24,563 nucleotides of DNA from Eutrophocola sp964629325 (GTDB taxonomy: Bacteria > Pseudomonadota > Gammaproteobacteria > Pseudomonadales > Pseudohongiellaceae), in NCBI GenBank assembly GCA_964629325.1, contig CAZVSC010000038.1, positions 1 through 24,563 on the forward strand. Direction: 5' to 3'. The position numbers were made by a program, and so were the translations under genes. The stretch's first letter is position 1, and the number at the start of each line of letters is the position of its first letter. Below are positions 1 through 7,093 of the stretch, piece after piece. The notes beneath the pieces are model-generated. The model did not search any database. It saw nothing but the letters and a program-made list of their open reading frames with translations, and had not been told where the DNA came from.

Positions 1-161
1 TCGATATCACCAGCCAGGAGCTGATACACCACAACCGCTCCGTCGTGGCAGTTCCCGTGGAAGTGTGGACCTATAATTTCGGGCCCCGCGTATTCATGCG
101 CGAAATCACTTTCGTCGATGGCCGTGTGGATCGCATCCGTACCCTGGGCTACGGACACTAG
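1..161 (+). CDS. DUF2845-like protein, C-terminal fragment
   Basis: The 5' end lies outside the window. The open frame starts at base 3 and ends at TAG 159-161, giving about 52 residues. The fragment contains VEVWTYNFGPRVFMREI followed by FVDGRVDRIRTLGYG. This is the pattern I associate with the end of DUF2845 proteins: a tryptophan/tyrosine-NFGP strand, then 'F.dGrv..I.tlgYG'. These are small exported proteins of unknown function, often duplicated in Gammaproteobacteria. The next gene starts 84 bases downstream on the same strand. Nothing here shows whether the two are co-transcribed. The assignment rests on a short segment and memory of the family, so it is moderately secure. Confidence 0.6.
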   Translation, partial: DITSQELIHHNRSVVAVPVEVWTYNFGPRVFMREITFVDGRVDRIRTLGYGH

Positions 162-245
162 GCACTTATTGCCCATTGCTCCAACCAGTTCCCCAACTCC
201 TTCGTGTTGTGATACTTTCGTGGAAAACACAGCGAGGGGGACTCC

Positions 246-878
246 ATGGACAAACCACCCGGTGAAGACGGTCGGCAGGTCAGCCGACGCAACTTGCTTA
301 AATCCGCAGTCTCGGCGTCATCAGTCACCCTTATACCACTGGCGACTTCCTCCTGCTCCACACCCATCCAGCCTTCGGGCCTGGTCATTTCCGCCGAAGC
401 CAGGGTGATTCTCGAGACCTTTGTCGACCGCATCATCCCCGCGGATGACAACGGCCCCGGCGCACTCGATGCCGGCGTCATCTTTTACATCAACAATGCA
501 CTGGCCAACTGGAACAGCAACGAAACCGACATGCTGGTGGAAGGACTGTTCAATCTGGCCCGCGCTTCCAGGCGCCGATACGACAAGGAGTTCTCCCTGT
601 TGCCGAATGCGAACAAGGATGCGTTGCTGCGTGACATGGAGGACGGAAAAATCGAAGGGTTTGCCAATTCGACTCAGGTTTTCAACCGGCTTCACCGCCT
701 GACCCTGGAAGGCATGTTCAGCGACCCGTATTACGGCGGCAACCAGGATTATGCCGGCTGGGACCTGATCGGCTATCCCGGCGCCGTCATGTCAAGCACA
801 CCCGACATGCAGCGCATGGGCTCACGCCTGCCGCCGCTGCACACTTCTGCCTACGGGAGCGACTACGATGGCGATTAA
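246..878 (+). CDS. Gluconate 2-dehydrogenase subunit 3 family protein (Tat-exported)
   Basis: This 210-residue protein begins with a twin-arginine signal (SRRNLLK, residues 13-19) and a short hydrophobic stretch ending near Cys37 (TSSC, only a poor lipobox). The rest resembles the gluconate 2-dehydrogenase subunit 3 family: an early 'FVDRIIPADDNGPGALDAGV' block, then an alpha-helical body with 'LEGMFSDPYYGGNQDYAGWDLIGYPG' near residues 155-180. In characterised FAD-dependent sugar dehydrogenases this small subunit carries the Tat signal and brings the signal-less flavoprotein across the membrane with it. An AGGGGG ribosome-binding site precedes ATG 246. The gene overlaps the flavoprotein gene by 11 bases, so the two are translationally linked. 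The family call is strong; the escort role is inferred from the family and from the neighbour lacking a signal. Confidence 0.88.
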   Translation: MDKPPGEDGRQVSRRNLLKSAVSASSVTLIPLATSSCSTPIQPSGLVISAEARVILETFVDRIIPADDNGPGALDAGVIFYINNALANWNSNETDMLVEGLFNLARASRRRYDKEFSLLPNANKDALLRDMEDGKIEGFANSTQVFNRLHRLTLEGMFSDPYYGGNQDYAGWDLIGYPGAVMSSTPDMQRMGSRLPPLHTSAYGSDYDGD

Positions 879-2589
879 CCTGCCGGAAACCGATGTCGTG
901 GTGGTCGGGCTTGGCGCCGCCGGCGGCGTGGCGGTTCTGCCGTTGACCCGCGCCGGCCTGAACGTGATCGGCCTGGAGGCCGGCACCTGGATGAATCCCG
1001 GCACCGATTATCACGCCGATGAAATCCATAACAACGTACGCGCGCTGGTGACCACGGGCAACAAGGTGGCCGGGGAGATTCCCACCGTGCGTCGCTCGCC
1101 GACCGAAACCGCTGTGCAGCAGGCGCGCCATCCCATGATGAATGCGGTCGGCGGCACCTCCATCCATTACCACGCCCAGAGCTGGCGCTTCAATCCCTGG
1201 GATTTCCGGGTCCGCAGCGCCACCCTCGAGCGCTACGGCGCCGGTTACCTGCCCGAGGGGACTACGCTGGAAGACTGGCCGGTCTCGTATGATGACCTGG
1301 AACCGTATTATGACCTCGTTGAATACGCCGTGGGCGTCAGTGGCGTTGCCGGCAATATCCAGGGCGTGATCAACCCAGAGGGGAATATTTTCGAGGGCCC
1401 GCGCCGGCGTGACTATCCCATGCCGCCGCTGCGTTCCTGCGACTTCCTCGACCGCATGGCGGAGGCGGCCAGGGCAATCGGCTATCACCCGTACCATGCG
1501 CCCGCCGCCATCAATTCCGGGGTTTACGACGGCCGTCCCGGCTGTCAGTTCCACGGCTACTGCGACCGCGGCGGCTGTCACGTCAGGGCCAAGAACTCCA
1601 CCGATGTGTCAACGATTCCCAAGGCGCTCGCCACCGGCAACCTGACCGTCACCGACAACGCCAACGTGCGCCGGATCGAATCAGACAACACAGGCAAAGT
1701 GACCGGTGTCACCTATATTCGCGATGGTGAGGAATACTTCCAGCCGGCACGCGCGGTGCTGCTCGGCTGTTATACCTACGAAAACATTCGCCTGTTGCTG
1801 CTGTCCCGTTCCGGTTTCTACCCGGATGGCCTTGGTAATAACCGCGGCCAGGTCGGCCGGCATTATTTCGGGCACTGGGACGTCCAGGCCGGCGCCAGTG
1901 TCACGGCGCTGTTCCCCGTCGATCTCAATATCTGGTACGGCGCCATCGCCCAGAGAGTGATCGTGGACGATTGGGCCGATGACAATTTTGACCACGCAGG
2001 GCTCGGTTTCATCGGTGGCGCCACCATCAGTGTCTCCACGGAAAAGCATCCCATCGGCTCGGCTGCCATGAGCACCTTCGACAAGATGGAACGGCGCTGG
2101 GGCAGCGCATGGAAGGCCTTCATCCGGGAGAATGCCGGGCGCACGGCATCCACCTACATCCAGACCAGCACCTTCCCGTATGAGCATACCTGGGCTGATC
2201 TCGATCCGAATGTGCGCGACCCTTTCGGCGACCCGGTCCTGCGCCTGACGCAAGGTGCCAAGCGCAACGAACCCATGGCGGCGGCCTACGCCGGGGAAAA
2301 GATGGAAGCCTGGTTCCGGGCAGCCGGCGCGACGGACATCATCAACACCGGCGGCGGGCGTGGACCCAGCCTGTCTACCCACGCCCATGGCGGGACACGC
2401 ATGGGGGACGATCCCGGCACCAATGTCTGTGACAATTACGGCTTCTCGTTCGAGGCAAGAAACCTTGGCATCATCGGCGGCTCGGTCATGCCCACGGTTG
2501 GTGCGCGCAATCCCACGCAGACACTCCAGGCACTGGCCTGGCGCACGGCGCAGCATCTGGTGGATGACTGGAACGGAATCACCGCCTGA
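868..2589 (+). CDS. GMC family FAD-dependent oxidoreductase (large subunit of a gluconate-dehydrogenase-like complex)
   Basis: The product is 573 residues, normal for the family. An N-terminal Rossmann motif (GLGAAGG, about residues 15-21) binds FAD. A GGTS loop lies near residue 96. The C-terminal GMC domain has HAHGGTRMG with His505, and GARNPTQ with Asn548. The 43-residue spacing matches the catalytic pair of glucose oxidase. A cysteine cluster, Cys226/Cys232/Cys237 (CX5CX4C), sits where related FAD glucose dehydrogenases hold a 3Fe-4S cluster, so electrons probably pass from FAD through an Fe-S centre to cytochrome c. There is no signal peptide, consistent with export together with the upstream Tat subunit. 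The start overlaps the upstream stop by 11 bases, and the stop shares one base with the cytochrome gene. The substrate (polyol, sugar or other alcohol) cannot be read. Confidence 0.93.
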   Translation: MAINLPETDVVVVGLGAAGGVAVLPLTRAGLNVIGLEAGTWMNPGTDYHADEIHNNVRALVTTGNKVAGEIPTVRRSPTETAVQQARHPMMNAVGGTSIHYHAQSWRFNPWDFRVRSATLERYGAGYLPEGTTLEDWPVSYDDLEPYYDLVEYAVGVSGVAGNIQGVINPEGNIFEGPRRRDYPMPPLRSCDFLDRMAEAARAIGYHPYHAPAAINSGVYDGRPGCQFHGYCDRGGCHVRAKNSTDVSTIPKALATGNLTVTDNANVRRIESDNTGKVTGVTYIRDGEEYFQPARAVLLGCYTYENIRLLLLSRSGFYPDGLGNNRGQVGRHYFGHWDVQAGASVTALFPVDLNIWYGAIAQRVIVDDWADDNFDHAGLGFIGGATISVSTEKHPIGSAAMSTFDKMERRWGSAWKAFIRENAGRTASTYIQTSTFPYEHTWADLDPNVRDPFGDPVLRLTQGAKRNEPMAAAYAGEKMEAWFRAAGATDIINTGGGRGPSLSTHAHGGTRMGDDPGTNVCDNYGFSFEARNLGIIGGSVMPTVGARNPTQTLQALAWRTAQHLVDDWNGITA

Positions 2590-2894
2590 TGAAAGGCATG
2601 CTGTTGCTGGGTTTAATCTGCGTGTGCGTTAATGGGCTGGCAGCCGAGGAAAAAAAGGAATTTTATGAACCGGGCATCATGCTGCCCGATGACAATGGCA
2701 AGGCACTGGTTCTCAGGTCATGTACAAGCTGCCATACCCTGGAAGGAGTGCCTGCCTACAGCAAGTACTGGGGTTTCGAGCACTGGCTGGCGATGGTGGA
2801 TAACATGATCAAACACGGTGCCGTTCTCGACGCAGATGAAAAGATCGTGGTGACGCGCTACCTGAGTCGTCATTACGGTACGGATAAGGAATAA
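2589..2894 (+). CDS. Small mono-haem c-type cytochrome
   Basis: This is a 101-residue exported protein. Residues 1-19 form a Sec signal ending in LAA. One haem site, CTSCH, lies at residues 45-49. Met69 (LAMV) and Met73 (DNMIKH) are candidate axial ligands. The ATG uses the last base of the GMC stop codon (ATGA overlap), so it is translationally coupled to the flavoprotein. By analogy with gluconate, fructose and sorbitol dehydrogenases, whose third subunit is a cytochrome c, it probably takes electrons from the GMC/subunit-3 pair. Those subunits usually carry three haems, so this one is reduced to a single haem and lacks an obvious membrane anchor after signal cleavage. The cytochrome call is firm; the partner assignment is inferred from the operon. 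Confidence 0.88.
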   Translation: MKGMLLLGLICVCVNGLAAEEKKEFYEPGIMLPDDNGKALVLRSCTSCHTLEGVPAYSKYWGFEHWLAMVDNMIKHGAVLDADEKIVVTRYLSRHYGTDKE

Positions 2895-2919
2895 GGGAAA
2901 AACGAAAAGGGGGTACGCA

Positions 2920-3951
2920 GTGAAGATACAGGGTTCATTTCTGGCGGCGCTTTGCATTGCATCGCTTTCTGCCAGCGCACAGCAGGCCGTCATCGTGCAG
3001 ACCAACTCGCGGGATGAGGTGGTGCACCTGATCGATGCGCAAACACGCGAAATCATCGGGCAGATCGATGGTATTCCGGTCAATCACGGCGCCGCAGCCG
3101 CGCCCGACGGCTCAGAGCTGTATTTCTCCAGCGAGGCCAAGATCACCCTTGATGTCGTCAACGCCGCCACTTTGGAGATCGAAGCGGAGATTCCACTGAC
3201 CGCACGACCCAACAATATTTCGATCGGCAAGGACGGTCGTTATGTCTACGTGGGCATCATGGCCGGGGAGGGCGGCATCGACGTTGTCGACACCGGCGCC
3301 CGTGAAAAGGTCCATCACATAGACACGGGCTCGCGGGTCCACAATACCTATGTCACGCCGGACGGTCGATATGTCGTGGCCGGCACCTTTGGCGGCGAGG
3401 GCAATCTCGATGTGTTCAGCGCAGACACCTGGGAGCGCGCCTTCCAGATCTATCCGCCGACCTCCAGTGACGCCATGGACGGGATTCGCCCAATCGCCTT
3501 CGATACGCACCCGGACGGCTCCACGAAGAACATGTATGTGCAAATTTCCAACGTGCACGGCTTCGCCGTGGTGGATTTCGACACCCATGTGGAAATCGGC
3601 CGCGTTATCCTGCCCTCGGTGCCGGACGACCAGATGGACCCGCCGCCCTATAACGCGGCACCGGCGCATGGTATCGGCGTCGCGCCGGACCAGCAGACCA
3701 TCTGGGTCTGCAGCCGCTGGAACGGCACGGTCTATGCGTATTCCCTGCCGGAGATGAAATTTCTCGGCGGTGTGAAAGTGGGCAGTCATCCCGACTGGAT
3801 TTCCTTCAGTCCCGACAGCAGGTATGCGTTCGCCGCCAACGGCGCCAGCGACGATGTGTCGGTGATCGATATCGCCACGCTGACAGAAGTGGAAAGAATC
3901 AAGGTGGGCAGTGCGCCGAAGCGCAACATCAGCGCCATCCTCGCACGCTGA
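2920..3951 (+). CDS. Exported YVTN/cytochrome-D1-like beta-propeller protein
   Basis: The product is 343 residues, with a cleavable signal ending at SASA-Q (about residue 20). The body is repeated blades with the motifs 'APDGSELYFSS', 'GKDGRYVYVG', 'TPDGRYVVAG', 'APDQQTIWVCS' and 'SPDSRYAFAANGASDDVSVID', typical of seven-bladed YVTN/cytochrome cd1-type propellers. There is no CXXCH motif, so it does not bind c-type haem itself. Start: GTG 2920, preceded by AAGGGGG at 2907-2913. The next gene has the same GCA-GTG-AA start context. It follows the cytochrome gene by 25 bases and so probably belongs to the same transcript. It may be a structural or ligand-binding partner of the GMC complex; no activity can be assigned. 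Confidence 0.85.
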   Translation: MKIQGSFLAALCIASLSASAQQAVIVQTNSRDEVVHLIDAQTREIIGQIDGIPVNHGAAAAPDGSELYFSSEAKITLDVVNAATLEIEAEIPLTARPNNISIGKDGRYVYVGIMAGEGGIDVVDTGAREKVHHIDTGSRVHNTYVTPDGRYVVAGTFGGEGNLDVFSADTWERAFQIYPPTSSDAMDGIRPIAFDTHPDGSTKNMYVQISNVHGFAVVDFDTHVEIGRVILPSVPDDQMDPPPYNAAPAHGIGVAPDQQTIWVCSRWNGTVYAYSLPEMKFLGGVKVGSHPDWISFSPDSRYAFAANGASDDVSVIDIATLTEVERIKVGSAPKRNISAILAR

Positions 3952-4000
3952 CACCGGAAAAAATAAAAGAACACCGCACAACAAAAACAGGAGTAATGCA

Positions 4001-4837
4001 GTGAAACGCTTGTCCCTTTTTCGCCTGCTCGTTGCAGGCATGCTGATCGCCCCCGTCATCGCCAATGCCCAGGTGTCCTGTACGCGAGGTGGGCTGAAAC
4101 GTGCAACCGACATGTATATCGAGGCACAGACGAGCGGGGATATTTCCGGGCTGCCGCTGCCGGCAAGCGTGGGTTACTGGGAAAATGAAACCCTGATGAA
4201 CATCAGCGAAGGGGTCATCAACACACCCATGACCATCAACCACCATCGCAGCCTGCTCGATACCGACACCTGCCAGACCTTCACGGAAGTGATCGTCACC
4301 GACAAGGACAACCCCTATGTCCTGGGCACGCGTCTGCGGGTCAATCATGAAATGATCGCGGAAATCGAGATACTGTGGACCACCACGGGCTACTGGCTGT
4401 TCAATGCGGATAACTACCTGCAGTACTCCTCGTCCGAGGACTGGGGTCCAATCCCGGCAGAGAATCGCGATTCACGCGCAACACTGGTGAAAGCGGCGAA
4501 CGCCTACCTGGATGCCTTCCTGGAGGGCAAGATCGATCAGGTGCCCTGGGGATTCCCCTGTGTGCGGGTGGAAGGCGGCATGTACACGGGCAAGGGGCGT
4601 CCTGATGACAGCTGCGAGGTCGGTGTACCCGCTGGCGTCAATATCGCCAACCGGCGTTTTGTGGTGGATGAAGTGACCGGTGCTGTGGTGGTGTACTGCA
4701 CCTTCGGCACCGGCCGTCCTGGCGGCGGCAGCGGCTCGCCGGACACGCACCTGTTTCGCGTGGAAAACGGCAAGCTGCGCTACGTGCATACACTGACGCA
4801 CCTGTTGCAGTCGGCATTCCAGGGCGGCAACAACTAG
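4001..4837 (+). CDS. DUF8021-like secreted protein
   Basis: The product is 278 residues when started at GTG 4001. I chose this start because CAGGAG (3989-3994) sits at the right distance and the product then opens with a clean signal peptide (MKRLSLFRLL...IANA-Q, cut about residue 23). An upstream in-frame ATG at 3911 would overlap the previous gene and spoil the signal. The mature protein runs 'LKRATDMYIEAQTSGD', 'INHHRSLLDTDTCQTFTEVIVTD', 'PYVLGTRLRV' and 'YWLFNADNYLQY'. This is the pattern I know from DUF8021 proteins, described mainly from fungi, which are probably NTF2/SnoaL-like folds. Six cysteines remain in the mature protein, and disulfides are likely. It is the last gene before a strong terminator. 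Function unknown. Confidence 0.72.
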   Translation: MKRLSLFRLLVAGMLIAPVIANAQVSCTRGGLKRATDMYIEAQTSGDISGLPLPASVGYWENETLMNISEGVINTPMTINHHRSLLDTDTCQTFTEVIVTDKDNPYVLGTRLRVNHEMIAEIEILWTTTGYWLFNADNYLQYSSSEDWGPIPAENRDSRATLVKAANAYLDAFLEGKIDQVPWGFPCVRVEGGMYTGKGRPDDSCEVGVPAGVNIANRRFVVDEVTGAVVVYCTFGTGRPGGGSGSPDTHLFRVENGKLRYVHTLTHLLQSAFQGGNN

Positions 4838-4854
4838 ATTGGATTTCAAAGCAT

Positions 4855-4883
4855 AAAAAGGGAAGCCAGAGCTTCCCTTTTTT
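4855..4883. terminator. Bidirectional rho-independent terminator
   Basis: GGGAAGC (4860-4866), loop CAGA, GCTTCCC (4871-4877), flanked by five A on the left and six T on the right. It works in both directions. It lies 17 bases after the plus-strand stop codon and 17 bases beyond the minus-strand stop at 4901, so it separates two convergent units. Confidence 0.93.
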
Positions 4884-4900
4884 ATTTCTGTCGATTGGTG

Positions 4901-5635
4901 TCAGAAGAGGCGGGCCGGGCCGCGGATATGGTCGACGTCCTGGTTATTTTCGTTGCACACATATTCCATGATGTCCCAGTCGGCAGGCTGCAGCCGGGCG
5001 GTGAAACGGATGGTGAAAGGCTGCGTGTAGGCCGCGGGATCGATGACGGTGGTGATGTTTTCCAGCGTGTTGTAATCGATGCGGGTGTAGCGCTCGATGG
5101 TGTGCAGTTCCGTGGAATGGGGGTTGCCGAGGAAATCGAACCAGGTGCGGTCGTTGAATCCGACGGTGTCGATGACCAGGGTGTCGCCTTCCCACCAGCC
5201 GATGGAATGGCCGTACCAGGTGGGATCGAGTTCCTCTTCCGGCGGGTGTTCCCGGCCGTCCATGAAGATCTGCCGGAAGCTGTGCACGTTGCCCTCGAAA
5301 ATGAAGTACAGGTGCGTGGCAGGGCCGTAGGCCGGTGTCTGCAGCATGCGCCAGGGGTAGGGGGCGATGCGGGGTACGCCGGTCGGCAGGCAGTTGGCCT
5401 CCGGGTCATCGGCGGCCATGCGGCCAGCCTTCACGGCGGCGTATTCCTCGGTCAGGAGCATGACTTCACCCGGCATCAGGCCGCCGGCGATGTCGCCGAC
5501 GGGGCCGCCACCGGACCAGATGCCGGAAAAATCCGGTGTGCCGTCGGGCAGGCGGGGCACGGGACGCATGTCGGCATCCTGTGCCTGGACAGATGCACCT
5601 AACAATATAAATAACAGTGGCAAGAATTTATGCAT
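4901..5635 (-). CDS. Secreted protein of unknown function, frequent neighbour of DUF6152
   Basis: The product is 244 residues from ATG at 5635-5633, opening with a signal peptide (MHKFLPLLFILLGASVQA-Q). Recognisable blocks are 'RLPDGTPDFSGIWSGGG', 'NCLPTGVPRIAPYPWRMLQTP', 'DPTWYGHSIGWWEGDTLVID', 'TVGFNDRTWFDFLGNPHS' and 'HTIERYTRIDYNTLENITTV'. I recognise this set from abundant hypothetical exported proteins of Acidobacteria and Gammaproteobacteria that occur beside DUF6152 genes, as here. The conserved Trp/Glu/Gly/Asp block suggests a ligand-binding beta structure; no catalytic role is established. The start lies 11 bases from a 100-N gap, so the upstream region, and whether the gene directly follows the DUF6152 gene, cannot be read. 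Confidence 0.75.
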   Translation of the reverse strand: MHKFLPLLFILLGASVQAQDADMRPVPRLPDGTPDFSGIWSGGGPVGDIAGGLMPGEVMLLTEEYAAVKAGRMAADDPEANCLPTGVPRIAPYPWRMLQTPAYGPATHLYFIFEGNVHSFRQIFMDGREHPPEEELDPTWYGHSIGWWEGDTLVIDTVGFNDRTWFDFLGNPHSTELHTIERYTRIDYNTLENITTVIDPAAYTQPFTIRFTARLQPADWDIMEYVCNENNQDVDHIRGPARLF

Positions 5636-5646
5636 TTGAATATCCG

Positions 5647-5746
5647 NNNNNNNNNNNNNNNNNNNNNNNNNNNNNNNNNNNNNNNNNNNNNNNNNNNNNN
5701 NNNNNNNNNNNNNNNNNNNNNNNNNNNNNNNNNNNNNNNNNNNNNN
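5647..5746. other. Scaffold gap of 100 N
   Basis: Exactly 100 undetermined bases, a conventional placeholder, so the true length is unknown. It lies between two minus-strand genes. The right edge reads CAAGGGACAAGGAA, part of a 7-base tandem repeat also found near 12208-12341. A heptad repeat array is a likely reason the assembly broke here. Confidence 0.97.
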
Positions 5747-5758
5747 CAAGGGACAAGG
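5747..5758. repeat. Edge of a GGACAAG heptad repeat at the scaffold gap
   Basis: CAAGGGACAAGG is about 1.7 copies of the 7-mer that occurs as CCTTGTN at 12312-12341. More copies may lie in the unresolved bases to the left. Confidence 0.5.
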
Positions 5759-5772
5759 AAAACGACCAGCGG

Positions 5773-6165
5773 TTAGTTATTGTCGGCTGCGTTTCTGCCA
5801 AACACCTGTTTGCCGTTGCCGAGAATAACACTTTCGGCATTGGCCATGTCGGCGCCGCTGCGCGCCATGGAGCCGCTTACGGTGACGTCATCGCCGACCT
5901 GCAGGTCGTTACGTGACCAGCCGGCGCGCCTGAGGAAGTTGGGGCTGCCCAGCTCGATATTCCAGTTATGCACATTGCCGGAATCATCGGTGACATCGAC
6001 ATAGAAGCGGGCGTGGGGGTTGGTCCACTCCACTTTGGTGACTTTGCCCGTCAGGGTAATCGGCTGGTTGATGTCGTATTGGGCGGCGAATGAGTGGTGC
6101 GCTGATACGGACAGGCTGCTTGCCGCGCCGGTCAAAGCCAGCAGCAGGCATACGGCTCTTTTCAT
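5773..6165 (-). CDS. DUF6152 family exported protein
   Basis: The product is 130 residues from ATG at 6165-6163, with GGGGAAG ten bases upstream as ribosome-binding site. A signal peptide ends near VSA-HHS. The mature start 'AHHSFAAQYD', then 'ITLTGKVTKVEWTNPHARFYVDVTDDSG' and 'WNIELGSPNFLRRAGWSRNDLQVGDDVTVSG', is diagnostic of DUF6152, a small OB-like beta-barrel of unknown function. The two histidines at the new N-terminus could bind metal, as in other 'AHHSF' exported proteins; that is speculation. It is followed across a gap by the secreted protein at 4901, its usual companion. A 23-base palindrome at 6225-6247 lies 60-82 bases upstream of the start and is a candidate operator. Confidence 0.88.
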   Translation of the reverse strand: MKRAVCLLLALTGAASSLSVSAHHSFAAQYDINQPITLTGKVTKVEWTNPHARFYVDVTDDSGNVHNWNIELGSPNFLRRAGWSRNDLQVGDDVTVSGSMARSGADMANAESVILGNGKQVFGRNAADNN

Positions 6166-6200
6166 GATCTTCCCCTGACGGTGTGTGGTTGCGGGGAAAT

Positions 6201-6247
6201 GGTAATACCACGCCGGAAGGGAGTAAACCGGTATTACCGACCGGTTT
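6201..6247 (-). promoter_or_regulatory. Candidate operator/promoter of the DUF6152 gene
   Basis: Two overlapping perfect inverted repeats occur here. AAACCGGT (6225-6232), N7, ACCGGTTT (6240-6247) is a 23-base palindrome of the shape typical of TetR-family operators. GGTAATACC (6201-6209) and GGTATTACC (6230-6238) are 9-base arms separated by 20 bases. On the minus strand the left arm supplies a TATTAC -10-like hexamer about 40 bases before ATG 6165, and the palindrome overlaps the expected -35 region. There is no T-tract, so it is not a terminator for the upstream gene. The promoter assignment is inferred; the symmetry is directly visible. Confidence 0.45.
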
Positions 6248-6267
6248 CTCCTGGCTAGCCACCCTCG

Positions 6268-6915
6268 TCAGTTCAACCTGACGCTGATATCGCCTACGCC
6301 GACTTCCACATTCATCCGGTTGGAACCCTTGCCTTCGGCACGGATACTCTCGGAGATGAATGCGGAATCCCTCCGGATGACTTCGCCGCCGCGGACATCG
6401 GCATCGCCTACGCCGGCATCCAGGTCGATACGGCCGACCGCATTTTCCGGTGCGTAGACATCGATTTCACCGACGCCCAGTTCAACATCCAGTTCGGTGG
6501 CGCCGATTTCAAGGCGGACCTCGCCGACCCCCATTTCCACCGAAGTGCGGGCCACTGCAGGCATTTCCACCAGCCATTCGGCGCTGGCATCCTTTTCATC
6601 AAAACTCAGGTAGAGGGTGTCACCTCGCTCCTTGACCTTGATGTCCATGTCGTCGATGTCAACGCTGCGGCGGAAGAAACCACGCTCACTGGCCTCGATA
6701 TCCACGGTAATGCGCATTTCCTGATTGTCGGTAGGGATGATCTCGAACCTGCCGACGCTGTTGCTGAAAACCACGGTATCGATGTCATCCAGCTCGAAGG
6801 TGTGGCGACGGGTGACTTGTTCATCTGCGCGGGCGGTGTCGACCAGGACCATCATCAAGGCGACGCCAAAGCTCATCAAGCACAGTTTCTTGAAAAAAAT
6901 CTGGCTGTTAATCAT
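6268..6915 (-). CDS. Exported DUF4097/adhesin-like beta-repeat protein
   Basis: The product is 215 residues. AAAGGAG lies eight bases before ATG 6915. A signal peptide spans residues 1-30 (ending TARA-D). The mature part is regular beta structure with recurring turns: 'NSVGRFEI', 'MGVGEVRLEI', 'LGVGEIDVYAP', 'AGVGDADVRGG' and 'VGVGDISVRL'. This pattern is typical of the putative-adhesin/DUF4097 right-handed beta-solenoid found in exported proteins and in proteins linked to envelope stress. There are no catalytic residues. A sigma-54 promoter lies on the same strand at 7075-7059 and would give a leader of about 130 bases. The DUF6152 gene follows after 102 bases and has its own operator candidate, so the two may be separate units. 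Confidence 0.75.
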   Translation of the reverse strand: MINSQIFFKKLCLMSFGVALMMVLVDTARADEQVTRRHTFELDDIDTVVFSNSVGRFEIIPTDNQEMRITVDIEASERGFFRRSVDIDDMDIKVKERGDTLYLSFDEKDASAEWLVEMPAVARTSVEMGVGEVRLEIGATELDVELGVGEIDVYAPENAVGRIDLDAGVGDADVRGGEVIRRDSAFISESIRAEGKGSNRMNVEVGVGDISVRLN

Positions 6916-7058
6916 GTTGAATACTCCTTTTGTTCTTTATCTGTTCGGTACTTGCCAGTACGGCGTTGCCGGTTTCGATGCTGCTGCGTGTAGCTGCCGC
7001 GAGGTCCGGGGCTTCAAAGCCAAACTGACCTGGTCTTTCCTATCTTTCCTTTTACTTC

Positions 7059-7075
7059 AGCAAACACCGTGCCAA
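7059..7075 (-). promoter_or_regulatory. Sigma-54 (RpoN) -24/-12 promoter
   Basis: Read on the minus strand, 7075 to 7059 is TTGGCACGGTGTTTGCT. It matches the consensus YTGGCACGrNNNTTGCW at every defined position, with GG (7073-7072) and GC (7061-7060) separated by the required ten bases. Transcription would start near 7048 and run to the DUF4097-like gene at 6915. RpoN promoters need an enhancer-binding activator, and upstream sequence offers candidate sites. Confidence 0.8.
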
Positions 7076-7093
7076 ACCTTATAAAACTATTTA

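Noticed and set aside
6201..6247. Terminator for the DUF4097-like gene
   Set aside because: Inverted repeats are present but are not followed by a T-run on the minus strand; an operator role fits better.
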